Positions 8,975 to 17,577 of a stretch of DNA of 64,000 bases are shown piece after piece. Under the pieces are notes generated by a model. The model saw nothing but the letters and a program-made list of their open reading frames with translations. It was not told where the DNA came from and made no database searches. Positions within the stretch are counted from its first letter, which is position 1. Each line of letters begins with the position of its first letter. A program made the position numbers and the translations under genes. The DNA is taken from NCBI GenBank assembly GCA_050011775.1, contig JBEKIL010000013.1, positions 74,409 through 138,408 of the forward strand, in the 5' to 3' direction. This DNA is from CAVZMI01 sp050011775. GTDB taxonomy: Bacteria > Bacteroidota > Ignavibacteria > UBA10030 > CAVZMI01.

Positions 8975-9532
8975 TCAGGTTGAAGATTTTTTCTCGACAT
9001 TGATCGATATATTTCCTTTCTGAGCAAGCCTCGAGAGAATATAGAGCACACTTTCTTTTGAGATTTTGAAGTGTGATGCGAGGATGTCGGGCTGGCACGA
9101 GACGTTCTTGTCAATGTACTGTTCGATTTCATCTTCGATTTGCCGTACCCAGTCTTCGAAGAGGCTGCGAATCTCTGGTGTTGCAAATGTGGCGATCTCG
9201 CTGCTCTGTCGCATAGACGACATCATCTGTTTGCACATCTCCATAGGATTGAATCCGCCTTCAGACTCTTCACCGGAATCATCGCAGCATTTCATCATTT
9301 CCGCCATCGGACCTTTTCCACCCATCATAGAGCCCATCATGCTCATCATTGAACCGCCCTTTCCCATCATCATTTCCATCATCTTCGGCATCATGTTTTT
9401 CATCATGTCCTGCTTTTCTTCCGGAGACATTGAAGCGAAGAAGGTTTCCATAATTTTTTCCATCATCTCTTTTCGCTCCTCAGCAGACATAGATCCCATC
9501 ATGGTTTCCATCATTTTTTCTTTTAGATTCAT
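8975..9532 (-). CDS. Methionine-rich protein with C-terminal winged-helix-like domain
   Basis: 185 residues. The start is the ATG at 9532, with GGAGGT 5 bases upstream; an in-frame GTG further upstream overlaps that ribosome site. Residues 1-109 hold 33 methionines, many as MM pairs in MxxMM patterns, plus CC and single Cys residues near 82-83 and 100. Such patterns are known from copper(I) and other soft-metal binding proteins. Residues 110-185 look helical with an HTH-like segment (DILASHFKISKESVLYIL). It follows the arsR-type gene by 43 bases on the same strand, so an operon is likely. No characterised family is recognised; metal binding is inference. Confidence 0.7.
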   Translation of the reverse strand: MNLKEKMMETMMGSMSAEERKEMMEKIMETFFASMSPEEKQDMMKNMMPKMMEMMMGKGGSMMSMMGSMMGGKGPMAEMMKCCDDSGEESEGGFNPMEMCKQMMSSMRQSSEIATFATPEIRSLFEDWVRQIEDEIEQYIDKNVSCQPDILASHFKISKESVLYILSRLAQKGNISINVEKKSST

Positions 9533-9575
9533 ATCAACCTCCACGGTTTTCTATTTTTGAAAAATATTGATATTA

Positions 9576-9914
9576 TCACCGGCACATTTTCCACCAGCGG
9601 GGTGTGAAGAACATTCGTTCCCGATCCTTTAAATCACCGAGGGAATGAGCAATATCGAGGAATATGCCGATGGCGCTTAAAATACGGATGTCCTTGAGTT
9701 TGTAAAACACGAACGGACCCTGACGCTCCGTCTCAAGAACGTTATGCTCCCGAAGAATCCTGAGATGGTGCGAAATTAGCGGCTGCGAGAGTCCGGTCTC
9801 AGCCACAATTTCCGATACAGAACACTTCTTTTCGCCAATAAATTTGATGATTTTTAACCGGTTCGATTCACCGAGGGTCTGGAATAGAAGCTCCAGCTGC
9901 CGTGCATCGTCCAT
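9576..9914 (-). CDS. ArsR/SmtB family transcriptional regulator
   Basis: 112-residue winged-helix repressor. The HTH reads SVSEIVAETGLSQPLISHHLRILREHNVL, followed by the wing ETERQGPFVFYKL. The classic ELCVCDL metal site of ArsR is absent; a single Cys (EKKCSV) lies in the corresponding helix region and the protein ends WWKMCR, so any metal or redox sensing must use other ligands. A near-perfect 20-bp palindrome lies just upstream of the start (9929-9948) and is the likely autoregulatory operator. It is first gene of the operon with the methionine-rich protein. Confidence 0.85.
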   Translation of the reverse strand: MDDARQLELLFQTLGESNRLKIIKFIGEKKCSVSEIVAETGLSQPLISHHLRILREHNVLETERQGPFVFYKLKDIRILSAIGIFLDIAHSLGDLKDRERMFFTPRWWKMCR

Positions 9915-9928
9915 ATAAATGATCTCTT

Positions 9929-9948
9929 ATATAAACATACGTTTATAT
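9929..9948. promoter_or_regulatory. Palindromic operator upstream of arsR-type gene
   Basis: The 20-bp sequence ATATAAACATACGTTTATAT is an inverted repeat with 8-bp perfect arms (ATATAAAC/GTTTATAT) and a 4-base centre. It lies 15 bases upstream of the regulator start, a position and design typical of ArsR-family operators. Binding by the adjacent regulator is inferred. Confidence 0.65.
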
Positions 9949-10301
9949 TATAATAAATAAAAATGCATTTGTCAAGAGGTATTGAAAATATTTTTTGTGA
10001 CTTTCTTTCCCGATTGAATTGGCAAATTTAAGTCCGCCATTTTCGGATAGATAAAATGAAATTATGAAATCGGCAGAAAATGCTCAATAAATATGAATTT
10101 TATATTTGCCTTTTTCCTTCATCAATGCTATTTTGCCCTTTGCAGGTCCCGCCTGAGTTTCTCGCTCCTGCTTCCGTGAGAAGGAAAGCGGAGTGAATGG
10201 TTTTCATCTATTGATTACCCGTTGAAACTTACGTTAATGTGAAATCGTATATAAAAAAACTTGACACTCTATATCCTGCATTAATCATTTCTGGGGGTTT
10301 T
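9949..10301. other. Divergent intergenic region
   Basis: This gap separates the minus-strand arsR-type operon from the plus-strand sppA-like gene. Apart from the operator at its left end it shows no ORF with a plausible start, no RNA gene and no strong hairpin. It must hold promoters for both directions, but I could not pick consensus boxes with confidence. Confidence 0.4.
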
Positions 10302-12737
10302 ATGAAACAATCAATCCTACTCGCTTTATGCTTCCTCATTGTATCGGGCTTTTCATTCGCTCAATCTGGTATAACGGCATACCATGAACAGCGGCAGTTC
10401 CAGCTCGCACCGCCGGGAGCGTTGAAGTTCGGTCTCTATGGATTCGATAATCCGGCTCTTCTTGTATATGCCAACAAGCCGGACTTGTATTTCACCTGGT
10501 CGGATGCAGATGGAAAATGGAACGATTTTAACCGGTGGGGAGGTTTTTTTGCACTTCGTAGATTAGGAATCGGAGCTATTCATAACAATGGACCGCTTGG
10601 CTCAGTCACGGATTATCGGATTTCTGTAGGCGGCGGCGATAGAACTTTCAGCACTGGATTGGGCCTCGGTTGGTCGGCGGGGGAGACCGAAGTGTACAAC
10701 CGGCAAAGTTTTATTACGCTCGGGACTCTCTGCCGTCCGAATCCATATTTTTCACTCGGTATTGTCGGTGTAAAGTCATTTAAAGGAAAAAATGCCGAGG
10801 CGGCCGCCGATCTTGAAGTCAGACCATTAGGTAATCAGCTCTTTACTGCATTCATCGATTACGATATCGAACAAAATCAAATGTTGAAAGATGGCATTTG
10901 GAGTGTCGGCGCCGTAATTGAGCCGCTGCCTGGTATTCGCGTCATCGGCCGATATTTCGATACGAAAGCGTTCGCTCTTGGGTTCCAATTCAGTCTGGGT
11001 ATGGTTGGACTCGAGACACAGGCAAACTATGACGGGGATCGACAATACACACATAATACCTACGGCATCCATATCGGTGCATACGATCGAAATGTGTTCG
11101 ACACGTATTTCAATTCGAAAAAATCATATCTCGATATGAACCTGAACGGCATAATCGTATATCAACGATATCAATTATTTGATAACAATAAAACCTTAAC
11201 GGATCTTTTAAATTCTATCGAAGGAGCAAAAGAGGATCCGCGTGTTGCCGGTATAGCGATCAATATATCCGGGATGAATGTTAACAAAGAAAAAATTTGG
11301 GAGCTTCGGGAGAAATTAAAAGAATTCAGAAGCGCAGGGAAACGGCTGGTCATCTTTATGGATCGCGGGAATATCGATACATATCATTTTGCTTCTGTTG
11401 CAGATAAGATTGTCATGGATCCGTTGGGGATGATTATGCTCGAAGGATACAACAACGGACTTACATATCTCAAGGGAACACTGGATAAACTAGGAATTGG
11501 TTTTGACGAGTGGCGGTTCTTCAAGTACAAATCGGCCAACGAAGCATTATCACGCGAAAAAATGTCGGATGCCGATCGAGAGCAGCGTCAAAATCTGGTG
11601 AATGATTATTATAAGCTGGCAAAAGCGGACATATGTGCATCGCGCGGATTTACTCCGGAAAAATTTGATTCACTCGTAAATACGGAAGTTGTTTTTACAG
11701 CTCAAAAAGCGATAGAAAAAGGACTGGTAGATACTCTCGGAAGATGGGAAACTGTAAAGGACGTCATAACAAAAATGGAAGGCGAACATAAGGAGTATCG
11801 GAGTGCCGGATCGCTTTTAAAAAATCAGCGTCCGTTCGACGGCAGGTGGGGAGAACCAGAGCAGATTGCGCTCATCTATGCCCTAGGCGCATGTGCCATG
11901 GATGAAGGTATTAAGGCACGGTCACTGGTCGAAGATGTGAATGCTGCAGTGGAAAATCCAAAGATCAAGGCAATCGTTCTACGCGTCGATTCGCCGGGAG
12001 GTGATGGATTGGCGTCGGATTATATCGCCGAAGCGTTGAAAAAGGCCAAAGGTAAAAAACCGGTTATCGTGTCGCAGGGATACGTTGCCGGATCCGGAGG
12101 ATATTGGCTTTCGATGTACGGCGATACGATCGTTGCAGCTCCCAATACTGTTACAGGTTCAATCGGGGTTGCCGGAGGGTGGTTGTACAACAAGGGGGCA
12201 AAAGAATGGATGGGGATGTCGACGGATCATGTCCAGGTCGGGATACATGCCGACATCGGTTTTGGATTTACACTGCCATTCATAGGTGCAGGACTTCCGG
12301 ACCGTAACATGACGACCGAGGAGCGCGCCCGGGCGGAAGAGATTATGAAAGATATGTATAAGGAATTCGTCCATAAAGTTGCAATGGGTCGGAAAAAAAG
12401 CGATAATGATATCGATTCTGTTGCCGAAGGTCGTTTTTATTCCGGTTACGAAGGGAAGGAGAAAGGACTCGTCGATGTTCTCGGCGGACTTGAAACAGCC
12501 ATCGCGATTGCAAGAGAGCGTGCGGGGATCCCAAAATGCGAAGAGGTGACAATCATTGAAATGCCGAAAATGGGGTTGATCGACTTCAAAGCTCTGATGC
12601 CGAAAATTTTGCCTTTTCAGACGCAAATATTTGAAGATAAATTTATCGAGCAGCTAAGATTTCGTATCGGCCACAATGGCGAAGTTATGCCGCTGATGCC
12701 GCTCGAATTCATGGAAATGGTACCGATGGAATACTAG
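10302..12737 (+). CDS. sppA: SppA-type signal peptide peptidase (S49, double domain) with beta-rich N-terminal extension
   Basis: 811 residues from the ATG at 10302, which gives a clean signal peptide (ILLALCFLIVSGFSFA). Residues 20-285 are rich in alternating glycine/aromatic strands (SLGIVGVKSFKG, GIRVIGRYFD), resembling an outer-membrane-type beta domain absent from ordinary SppA. Then come two S49 domains: the N-terminal one carries the presumed general base Lys410 in KYKSANEAL, and the C-terminal one the nucleophile Ser598 in AGSGGYWLSM with VDSPGGDG and TGSIGVAGGW nearby. This matches the 67K SppA design using Lys and Ser from different domains. Likely periplasmic or envelope-anchored and involved in degrading peptides. 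It is monocistronic by spacing. Confidence 0.85.
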   Translation: MKQSILLALCFLIVSGFSFAQSGITAYHEQRQFQLAPPGALKFGLYGFDNPALLVYANKPDLYFTWSDADGKWNDFNRWGGFFALRRLGIGAIHNNGPLGSVTDYRISVGGGDRTFSTGLGLGWSAGETEVYNRQSFITLGTLCRPNPYFSLGIVGVKSFKGKNAEAAADLEVRPLGNQLFTAFIDYDIEQNQMLKDGIWSVGAVIEPLPGIRVIGRYFDTKAFALGFQFSLGMVGLETQANYDGDRQYTHNTYGIHIGAYDRNVFDTYFNSKKSYLDMNLNGIIVYQRYQLFDNNKTLTDLLNSIEGAKEDPRVAGIAINISGMNVNKEKIWELREKLKEFRSAGKRLVIFMDRGNIDTYHFASVADKIVMDPLGMIMLEGYNNGLTYLKGTLDKLGIGFDEWRFFKYKSANEALSREKMSDADREQRQNLVNDYYKLAKADICASRGFTPEKFDSLVNTEVVFTAQKAIEKGLVDTLGRWETVKDVITKMEGEHKEYRSAGSLLKNQRPFDGRWGEPEQIALIYALGACAMDEGIKARSLVEDVNAAVENPKIKAIVLRVDSPGGDGLASDYIAEALKKAKGKKPVIVSQGYVAGSGGYWLSMYGDTIVAAPNTVTGSIGVAGGWLYNKGAKEWMGMSTDHVQVGIHADIGFGFTLPFIGAGLPDRNMTTEERARAEEIMKDMYKEFVHKVAMGRKKSDNDIDSVAEGRFYSGYEGKEKGLVDVLGGLETAIAIARERAGIPKCEEVTIIEMPKMGLIDFKALMPKILPFQTQIFEDKFIEQLRFRIGHNGEVMPLMPLEFMEMVPMEY

Positions 12738-12908
12738 CAAAGAGATTTTAAACTCTGTATTTGATATGCTGGACAACCAGTAGGGAGCACGCTGTGATCT
12801 CTGTGTCAGCACTATTACTATTAATTCTATTTATATTGTAGGAGTGCAGACGCAGAGGTCGCAGAGAAGAATTGGTTGAGTCACTACACAATGGAGGCAG
12901 ATACTGCT

Positions 12909-13406
12909 ATGTTTAAAAAATATTTTGAGAATGTCCGCTTCCAGAAGGCATTGATCGCTGTCTCTGCAATCATCAGGATATTTATCGGCGCATTTCTTAT
13001 GTTTTCCGCTTATGCTAAGTATATATCTTCAGAGTTTTACCTGAAATTTATCATGAGACTTGGTATTCTCCCGGCTATCGCCTTAAAATCTGTTATTCCC
13101 CTGATCATTTTCGAATTTCTTTTTGGCATATTATTGATCGTCGGATATAAAACAAAAATAATGTTGCGTGCGGCATCTATCCTTTTTCTCATTTTCACAT
13201 CTGTCGTCACGTACAGCATGATACTCGGTATCGACGTATCGTGTGGGTGCTTTGGTCCTTATTTTCAAAGCGAGATAAGTTATTTTTCAATCGGCAGGAA
13301 TTTTATTGTTGCTATCATCACCTTCCTCATCAGTCTCTACAAATATTATCCATTCACATTAGATTCGTACCTGTCAAAAAGGCTCTTCGATCAGATAAAT
13401 ACCTGA
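12909..13406 (+). CDS. MauE/DoxX-like redox-associated membrane protein
   Basis: 165 residues with four predicted membrane helices (IIRIFIGAFLMFSAYAKY, IFEFLFGILLIVGY, LFLIFTSVVTYSMIL, FIVAIITFLISLY). Between helices 3 and 4 is VSCGCFGPY, the CxC motif typical of MauE-type proteins, which help thiol-disulfide maturation of exported proteins. The ATG at 12909 is preferred because GGAGG at 12893-12897 lies upstream, though the spacing of 11 is long; an upstream ATG at 12891 and a TTG at 12876 are alternatives. No thioredoxin partner is adjacent. Confidence 0.7.
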   Translation: MFKKYFENVRFQKALIAVSAIIRIFIGAFLMFSAYAKYISSEFYLKFIMRLGILPAIALKSVIPLIIFEFLFGILLIVGYKTKIMLRAASILFLIFTSVVTYSMILGIDVSCGCFGPYFQSEISYFSIGRNFIVAIITFLISLYKYYPFTLDSYLSKRLFDQINT

Positions 13407-13624
13407 TTGCTGGGACGGATCGAGTTATTTTTAGTGCGAAGCAGAATGCAATTACTTCCCAACGCTCATCAACTTCGACGGTATTCAAAAATAAAAAGGA
13501 TTTCTCCCCCGTCTGTAAGAGAGGGAAAAAGAGCAGATTTGCCCCTAGCAGCCAAATCACATGTACCCGACACCCCTGCTAAGTGGCTGTTATCAAAGTC
13601 TTTACGCGATTGTAAAAATTTCTC

Positions 13625-13664
13625 TTGACATTATGATATTATTATGATATCATTATAATATCAT
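13625..13664 (+). promoter_or_regulatory. Promoter with long palindromic operator upstream of the SPFH gene
   Basis: A TTGACA -35 box (13625-13630) is followed after 17 bases by TATCAT (13648-13653). Over the spacer and -10 box lies a 32-bp near-perfect palindrome, 13633-13664, centred on GATATC and built from ATGATAT/ATATCAT half-sites repeated in nested fashion; only two symmetric positions break it. Its position means a bound protein would block the promoter. The ribbon-helix-helix protein in the same operon is a candidate ligand (inference). Confidence 0.6.
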
Positions 13665-13681
13665 ACACAGGAGGAATAAAC

Positions 13682-14557
13682 ATGCAACCCATTTCTGAAA
13701 TTCGTGCCTGGCGGTTTATCGGTTTCGCCATGGCGGCCGTTTTTATTATTCTTATCATAGTCGAGGCTCTTCTTTTACGTGTAATGATCATGGAGAGAGA
13801 TATTGGTATCCTCTGGTTCATAATTCCCTTGCTTCTTATTATTGCAGCTATCCCGTCCGGTTTCTTCATTATTCATCCCAATGAGGCGAAGGTGCTGGTC
13901 TTGTTTGGAAGATACATGGGAACGGTTCGCGATGCCGGGTTCTGGTGGTCGAATCCTTTTGTCGTGCGCAGACATGTTTCATTGAGGATACGTAATTTTA
14001 ACAGCGAACGTTTGAAAGTGAACGATCTGAACGGAAATCCGATCGAGATTGCCGCTGTTGTTGTCTGGCGCGTAACCGATTCTGCCCGTGCGCTGTTCGA
14101 CGTCGAGAACTACGAGCAGTTCGTCGCCATACAGAGCGAAATGGCAATTCGTGCACTTGCGTCCGAATATCCCTATGATGCGCACGACGATGAACGCGCT
14201 TCGCTGCGAGGCTCGCCTCAGGAAGTTGCCGACAATCTGAAACGCCAGCTTCATGCAAAGCTGGAGATCGCCGGTGTGGCCGTCGAGGATTCGCGGATCA
14301 GTCATCTTGCCTACGCTCAGGAAATTGCCCAGGCGATGCTGCGGCGCCAGCAGGCGCAGGCGATTGTCGCCGCGCGACAGAAAATCGTTGAAGGAGCAGT
14401 CGGGATGGTCGAGAGCGCTCTGAAGATGCTCAGCGAGCAACATATTATCGAGCTCGATGAAGACAAAAAGGCGACAATGGTGAACAACCTGATGGTTGCG
14501 CTTGTCTCGGACCGCGAAGCGCAGCCTGTGATCAATACGGGGACACTCTACCAGTGA
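13682..14557 (+). CDS. SPFH (band 7/stomatin-like) membrane protein
   Basis: 291 residues. Two hydrophobic segments near the N-terminus (residues 12-35 and 42-62) anchor it, followed by a band 7 domain: HPNEAKVLVLFGRYMGTVRDAGFWW, then IEIAAVVVWRVTDSARALFDVENYEQFV. The C-terminal part is helical (AMLRRQQAQAIVAARQKIVEGAVGMVE). SPFH proteins organise membrane microdomains or scaffold proteases and large complexes. AGGAGG lies 10 bases before the ATG. It overlaps the next gene by four bases, so the pair is translationally coupled. Confidence 0.88.
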   Translation: MQPISEIRAWRFIGFAMAAVFIILIIVEALLLRVMIMERDIGILWFIIPLLLIIAAIPSGFFIIHPNEAKVLVLFGRYMGTVRDAGFWWSNPFVVRRHVSLRIRNFNSERLKVNDLNGNPIEIAAVVVWRVTDSARALFDVENYEQFVAIQSEMAIRALASEYPYDAHDDERASLRGSPQEVADNLKRQLHAKLEIAGVAVEDSRISHLAYAQEIAQAMLRRQQAQAIVAARQKIVEGAVGMVESALKMLSEQHIIELDEDKKATMVNNLMVALVSDREAQPVINTGTLYQ

Positions 14558-14736
14558 GTGAAAAAAAGAAATTCCTTCTGAGGCTCGACGAAGATCTTTA
14601 TAATGCGATCGAGAAGTGGGCCGCTGATGATTTACGGAGCACGAATGCACAGATAGAATTTCTGTTGACTGAAGCTGTGAAAAAAAGAAAAAGGGCAGGG
14701 GCCAAAGGGGAGAGGCCTCTGTCGGATTTTAAGTAA
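14554..14736 (+). CDS. Arc-like ribbon-helix-helix DNA-binding protein
   Basis: 60 residues starting at the GTG that overlaps the SPFH stop (GTGA, 14554-14557). The sequence KKKFLLRLDEDLYNAIEKWA followed by DDLRSTNAQIEFLLTEAVKK has the beta strand, helix, turn, helix arrangement of Arc/MetJ-type repressors, with a basic tail. RHH proteins bind DNA as dimers on palindromes, and a nested palindrome covers this operon's promoter. Pairing of SPFH genes with such a small protein occurs in other bacteria. Autorepression is an inference. Confidence 0.75.
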   Translation: MSEKKKFLLRLDEDLYNAIEKWAADDLRSTNAQIEFLLTEAVKKRKRAGAKGERPLSDFK

Positions 14737-14765
14737 ATGATAGTATGATATTAAGAAATTTTTCA

Positions 14766-14799
14766 AAAGCCGGAAGTCTGTTTGCTTCCGGCTTTTTTT
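14766..14799 (+). terminator. Rho-independent terminator of the SPFH operon
   Basis: An 11-bp perfect stem, AAAGCCGGAAG (14766-14776) and CTTCCGGCTTT (14785-14795), encloses an 8-base loop and runs into a T tract. It lies 30 bases after the RHH stop. It is a textbook intrinsic terminator. Confidence 0.9.
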
Positions 14800-14830
14800 G
14801 GTATTTTTAAAATAATAGAAGATGTCGGCA

Positions 14831-15241
14831 TTACGAAGTTTTTGCCGCTCTTTTTTTATGATGTGCTTCGCCTGCTGTTTTCAATCTTTCCGATATTTTA
14901 TTAATCATGATCCACTGATTGCCTTTTCTCATGAATTGGAAATAGTCGAGAAATCCGAAATCCTGGTTAAATATCTTGATCTTTGCAGAGGCCAGATTAC
15001 CTTCAACATCAATATTGAGAATTTTTGTTTTCCATTTCAGTCTTTTATCACATTTATCCGGTTTATACCATGATATATAAGTTTCCTTATCTGCCATCTC
15101 GATATTGTTATCATTATTCATCCAGGATATCCGCCACTTGTCATCGAGTATGGGCCTGTATAATTCTCCATTGGACAGTACATGGCCTTTGTGGTAATTC
15201 TTGATTATAAGATCCTTGATTTGCTTCTTATCTGTATTCAT
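14831..15241 (-). CDS. NTF2-like/lumazine-binding-type protein
   Basis: 136 residues, cytoplasmic. The order of an N-terminal helix (IKDLIIKNYHKGHVLSNGELYRPILDDKWRISW), a KETYISWYKP segment and paired strands (ILNIDVEGNLASAKIKIFN, YFQFMRKGNQWIMINKISE) fits the SnoaL/NTF2-like fold of putative lumazine-binding proteins. These small proteins are mostly of unknown function. The gene lies 38 bases downstream of the methyltransferase on the same strand, so they may be co-transcribed. Confidence 0.6.
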   Translation of the reverse strand: MNTDKKQIKDLIIKNYHKGHVLSNGELYRPILDDKWRISWMNNDNNIEMADKETYISWYKPDKCDKRLKWKTKILNIDVEGNLASAKIKIFNQDFGFLDYFQFMRKGNQWIMINKISERLKTAGEAHHKKRAAKTS

Positions 15242-15279
15242 TGCTGTGGTCGAGAAGATATTTGTCGTCAGTGTAATCG

Positions 15280-15912
15280 CTATTTCTTAAACATAATATA
15301 TCTACATTTATGGATATGTTCCCCACCGTGTGTTTCGGGTTCTTCAATAATTCCGGTCTCGATAATATGAAACCCTTGAAAATGATCTTTCAGATCCGAA
15401 TCTGTAAAATAATGGACAGGTTTTCCTTTTCTCGGTTCGAAGGTATTGGACTCAAGTTCTTCTCCTTTACCAAAACTATCCTCGAATTCAGACATGACAA
15501 CAAAAAAGCCATACCCGCCTTTTCTTAATTGTTTATTCAGTCTATCGATGACCTTTTTTCTTTCGCATGCCGGGAAAAGATGAAGCACATTGAAACAAAA
15601 AATTGAATCGTAGATCAAAGTATCAAAAGGCATATCGAGGATAGAGCCATGATAATACTTGATGTTTATATTGTTCTCTCGTGCTATTTCTATTGCACGC
15701 CCGGATATTTCTATTCCTGTCACTTCAAATCCTGAATCGGCAAATAATCTGGCGTTCCTGCCGTATCCGGCTCCGGGGATCAAGACGCCATGGATATTGA
15801 GATCAAGAAATTTATCCCTCGCCATTAAAGCAGATTTGCATGGTTCCATCGACCATATAACTCCTTCATCCAGATATCTTTTATCCCAATATTCTTTTTG
15901 ACTAGTGTTCAT
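15280..15912 (-). CDS. Class I SAM-dependent methyltransferase, TehB-like
   Basis: 210 residues. The SAM-binding loop reads VLIPGAGYGRNARLFADSGF (a G-x-G-x-G variant), followed by the acidic residue of GIEISGRAI and the motif IYDSIFCFNVLHLF at the fourth strand. The N-terminal YWDKRYLDEGVIWSMEPC resembles TehB/thiopurine-type methyltransferases acting on small molecules. A conserved C-terminal HGGEHIHKCRYIMFKK follows. The substrate cannot be predicted. It is probably the first gene of a two-gene unit with the NTF2-like gene. Confidence 0.8.
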   Translation of the reverse strand: MNTSQKEYWDKRYLDEGVIWSMEPCKSALMARDKFLDLNIHGVLIPGAGYGRNARLFADSGFEVTGIEISGRAIEIARENNINIKYYHGSILDMPFDTLIYDSIFCFNVLHLFPACERKKVIDRLNKQLRKGGYGFFVVMSEFEDSFGKGEELESNTFEPRKGKPVHYFTDSDLKDHFQGFHIIETGIIEEPETHGGEHIHKCRYIMFKK

Positions 15913-16182
15913 ATTTGATACACATTTGTGAGATTATTGTCTGAATTCTTTCCTAAATCGTACCAACCTTAATGTGTAGCCTCTAGATAGTTTAATATGA
16001 TCTTCTCTTATTCTATTGCGAATTCGATCAGCGAAGAGGTTCTATTGGACCCGGTATATATTTCAATCCTGAATTTCTTTCTTCTCCAGGATTTAAAGGT
16101 CCAGATCTTCTCAGCCTTTCTCCCCACCAGCCAGAACGAAACTGCCAGAATAATAAGGCAAGGTCAGGGTAAAAGTGTTATA
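15913..16182. other. Gap without a recognisable gene
   Basis: I see nothing functional that I can name here. On the minus strand it lies directly downstream of the broken formylglycine-generating-enzyme fragment, and could contain further decayed sequence from the same parent gene. The plus-strand open frame over 15997-16263 has no ribosome site and no family resemblance. Confidence 0.35.
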
Positions 16183-16407
16183 TCAGTTCTGGACACAACG
16201 AAATCCACTTCTGAAGTCGCGGCTGTACGGGTAGTTTCCGTCGCGGTTATCAAACCTACATAAGTACTCGACGTTGCCGAAAGAACCACCGCGAAGGACA
16301 CGGTCTGTTTGCGATGTTGTAGGTCCTTTCGGATCGCTCGTACCTCCGGATGGATACGTGCTGCCATACCAATCCCAGCACCACTCCCACACATTTCCAT
16401 CAAATAG
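16183..16407 (-). pseudogene. Formylglycine-generating-enzyme (SUMF1/FGE-sulfatase) domain fragment
   Basis: The minus-strand frame encodes LFDGNVWEWCWDWYGSTY, then DRVLRGGSFGN and FRSGFRCVQN before a stop at 16183. GNVWEWxxD, RVLRGGSW and GFRC are hallmark motifs of the C-terminal half of FGE-sulfatase domains. About 75 residues remain; the N-terminal two thirds, normally over 150 residues, are missing and the upstream frame does not continue the homology. It is therefore a gene remnant. The typical NLFDMxGNVWEW has lost residues, supporting decay. Confidence 0.75.
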
Positions 16408-16508
16408 GTGAAGCGCTAAGCGAACACAATATATAACGCTATCATTACTTATACGTTGAGATACCTGCCAACCCGGTAATTGCATATACTGCATGTTATA
16501 GCGCGTTA

Positions 16509-17537
16509 CTAATGGGTCATAAACTTTTCAAGTTCGTCCTTATATACAGGGTGCGGATATAATTCAATTGCCTTTTTCATTGATTGAATTGCTTTTTCTC
16601 TATCTCCTGATTCAAAAAATAACCAGGCCTGTGTATCATAGTAATTCGCATAATTGGGATTAATTATAATTGCTTTACGAACCATATCAAGAGCCTTCGT
16701 ATAATCTTTTTTAATTTTAAATGTACAAATCATCCATGCATATTTATTTAATATATCAGGATTTTCAGGATATTTAGCAAAGGCTTCTTCACAAGTTGTA
16801 AGGCAATTGATCTCATCTTTCTTATTTTTCAAATCATCTATTAAATAAATATAAGCTTTGGGAATGAAATCATTTTTTGCATAGAGTTTGATATATTTCT
16901 GTAATTCATCAATTTTTCTTGTCGTTATTGACTCATTTTCTGCAATCCTGAAACGACACTCTGCATGCAATCCAAGTTTATCTTCAGAATCATAAATTAG
17001 GACTTTGTTAAAAAGCTTGTTGGCTTCTTCAAATTGATATCGGAATAATAGCTTTCTTGCCATCAAAAAATTACTCATTGCATTCAAGGTATCCTTTTGA
17101 TATTTTTCAAGTACATCTTTGTATAAATTTTTATCGGCTGCAACATCTCTTAAAAAGTCTAAATACAGGTCTTTCTCTCCATCATATCCAATTGTACGTT
17201 CAATCTCGTTACCGGTTTCATCATAATAAATTATTGAACTCTGGTAAACAAGATTAAAGTATTTGAACAAAGACTCGTAAAGCGAATCGGCAGGTGACAC
17301 TTTAACTATCAGGAAATATTTATCCAAGAATTCTTTATTTTTATCATTTTCAAAAATATCTCGTTTCAATTTAATACATGGTCCGCATGAGGGTGCCCAA
17401 AATTCAATGATAAGTATTTTGTTCTCCCTTTTTGCCGATTGAATAGCATTATTAACAAATTTAATTTCTTTGGCTTCCTGGCTAAATAGTGCCAATGGAA
17501 TTAAAAATAGTATCAAAATATAAATATGATATTTCAT
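16509..17537 (-). CDS. Exported thioredoxin-fold protein with TPR repeats
   Basis: 342 residues. A signal peptide (ILILFLIPLALFSQ) is followed by a thioredoxin domain, residues 25-135, with the redox motif FWAPSCGPCIKLK. The second half is helical with tetratricopeptide repeats (ALDMVRKAIIINPNYANYYD, AIQSMKKAIELYPHPVYK). Such proteins act in the periplasm in thiol exchange while the TPR part binds a partner. It has no neighbour of obvious related function; the upstream ABM gene ends 40 bases before. AT-rich codon use sets it apart from the hydrogenase region. Confidence 0.82.
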   Translation of the reverse strand: MKYHIYILILFLIPLALFSQEAKEIKFVNNAIQSAKRENKILIIEFWAPSCGPCIKLKRDIFENDKNKEFLDKYFLIVKVSPADSLYESLFKYFNLVYQSSIIYYDETGNEIERTIGYDGEKDLYLDFLRDVAADKNLYKDVLEKYQKDTLNAMSNFLMARKLLFRYQFEEANKLFNKVLIYDSEDKLGLHAECRFRIAENESITTRKIDELQKYIKLYAKNDFIPKAYIYLIDDLKNKKDEINCLTTCEEAFAKYPENPDILNKYAWMICTFKIKKDYTKALDMVRKAIIINPNYANYYDTQAWLFFESGDREKAIQSMKKAIELYPHPVYKDELEKFMTH

Positions 17538-17577
17538 AAGGATGATATTTTAGTTAGAAATGACTGTTATTAAGCAT

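Noticed and set aside
16408..16508. attC-like site between the thioredoxin-TPR gene and the FGE fragment
   Set aside because: GCTATAAC and GCGTTATATA could serve as outer cores, but the sequences inside them do not pair, so there is no stem.
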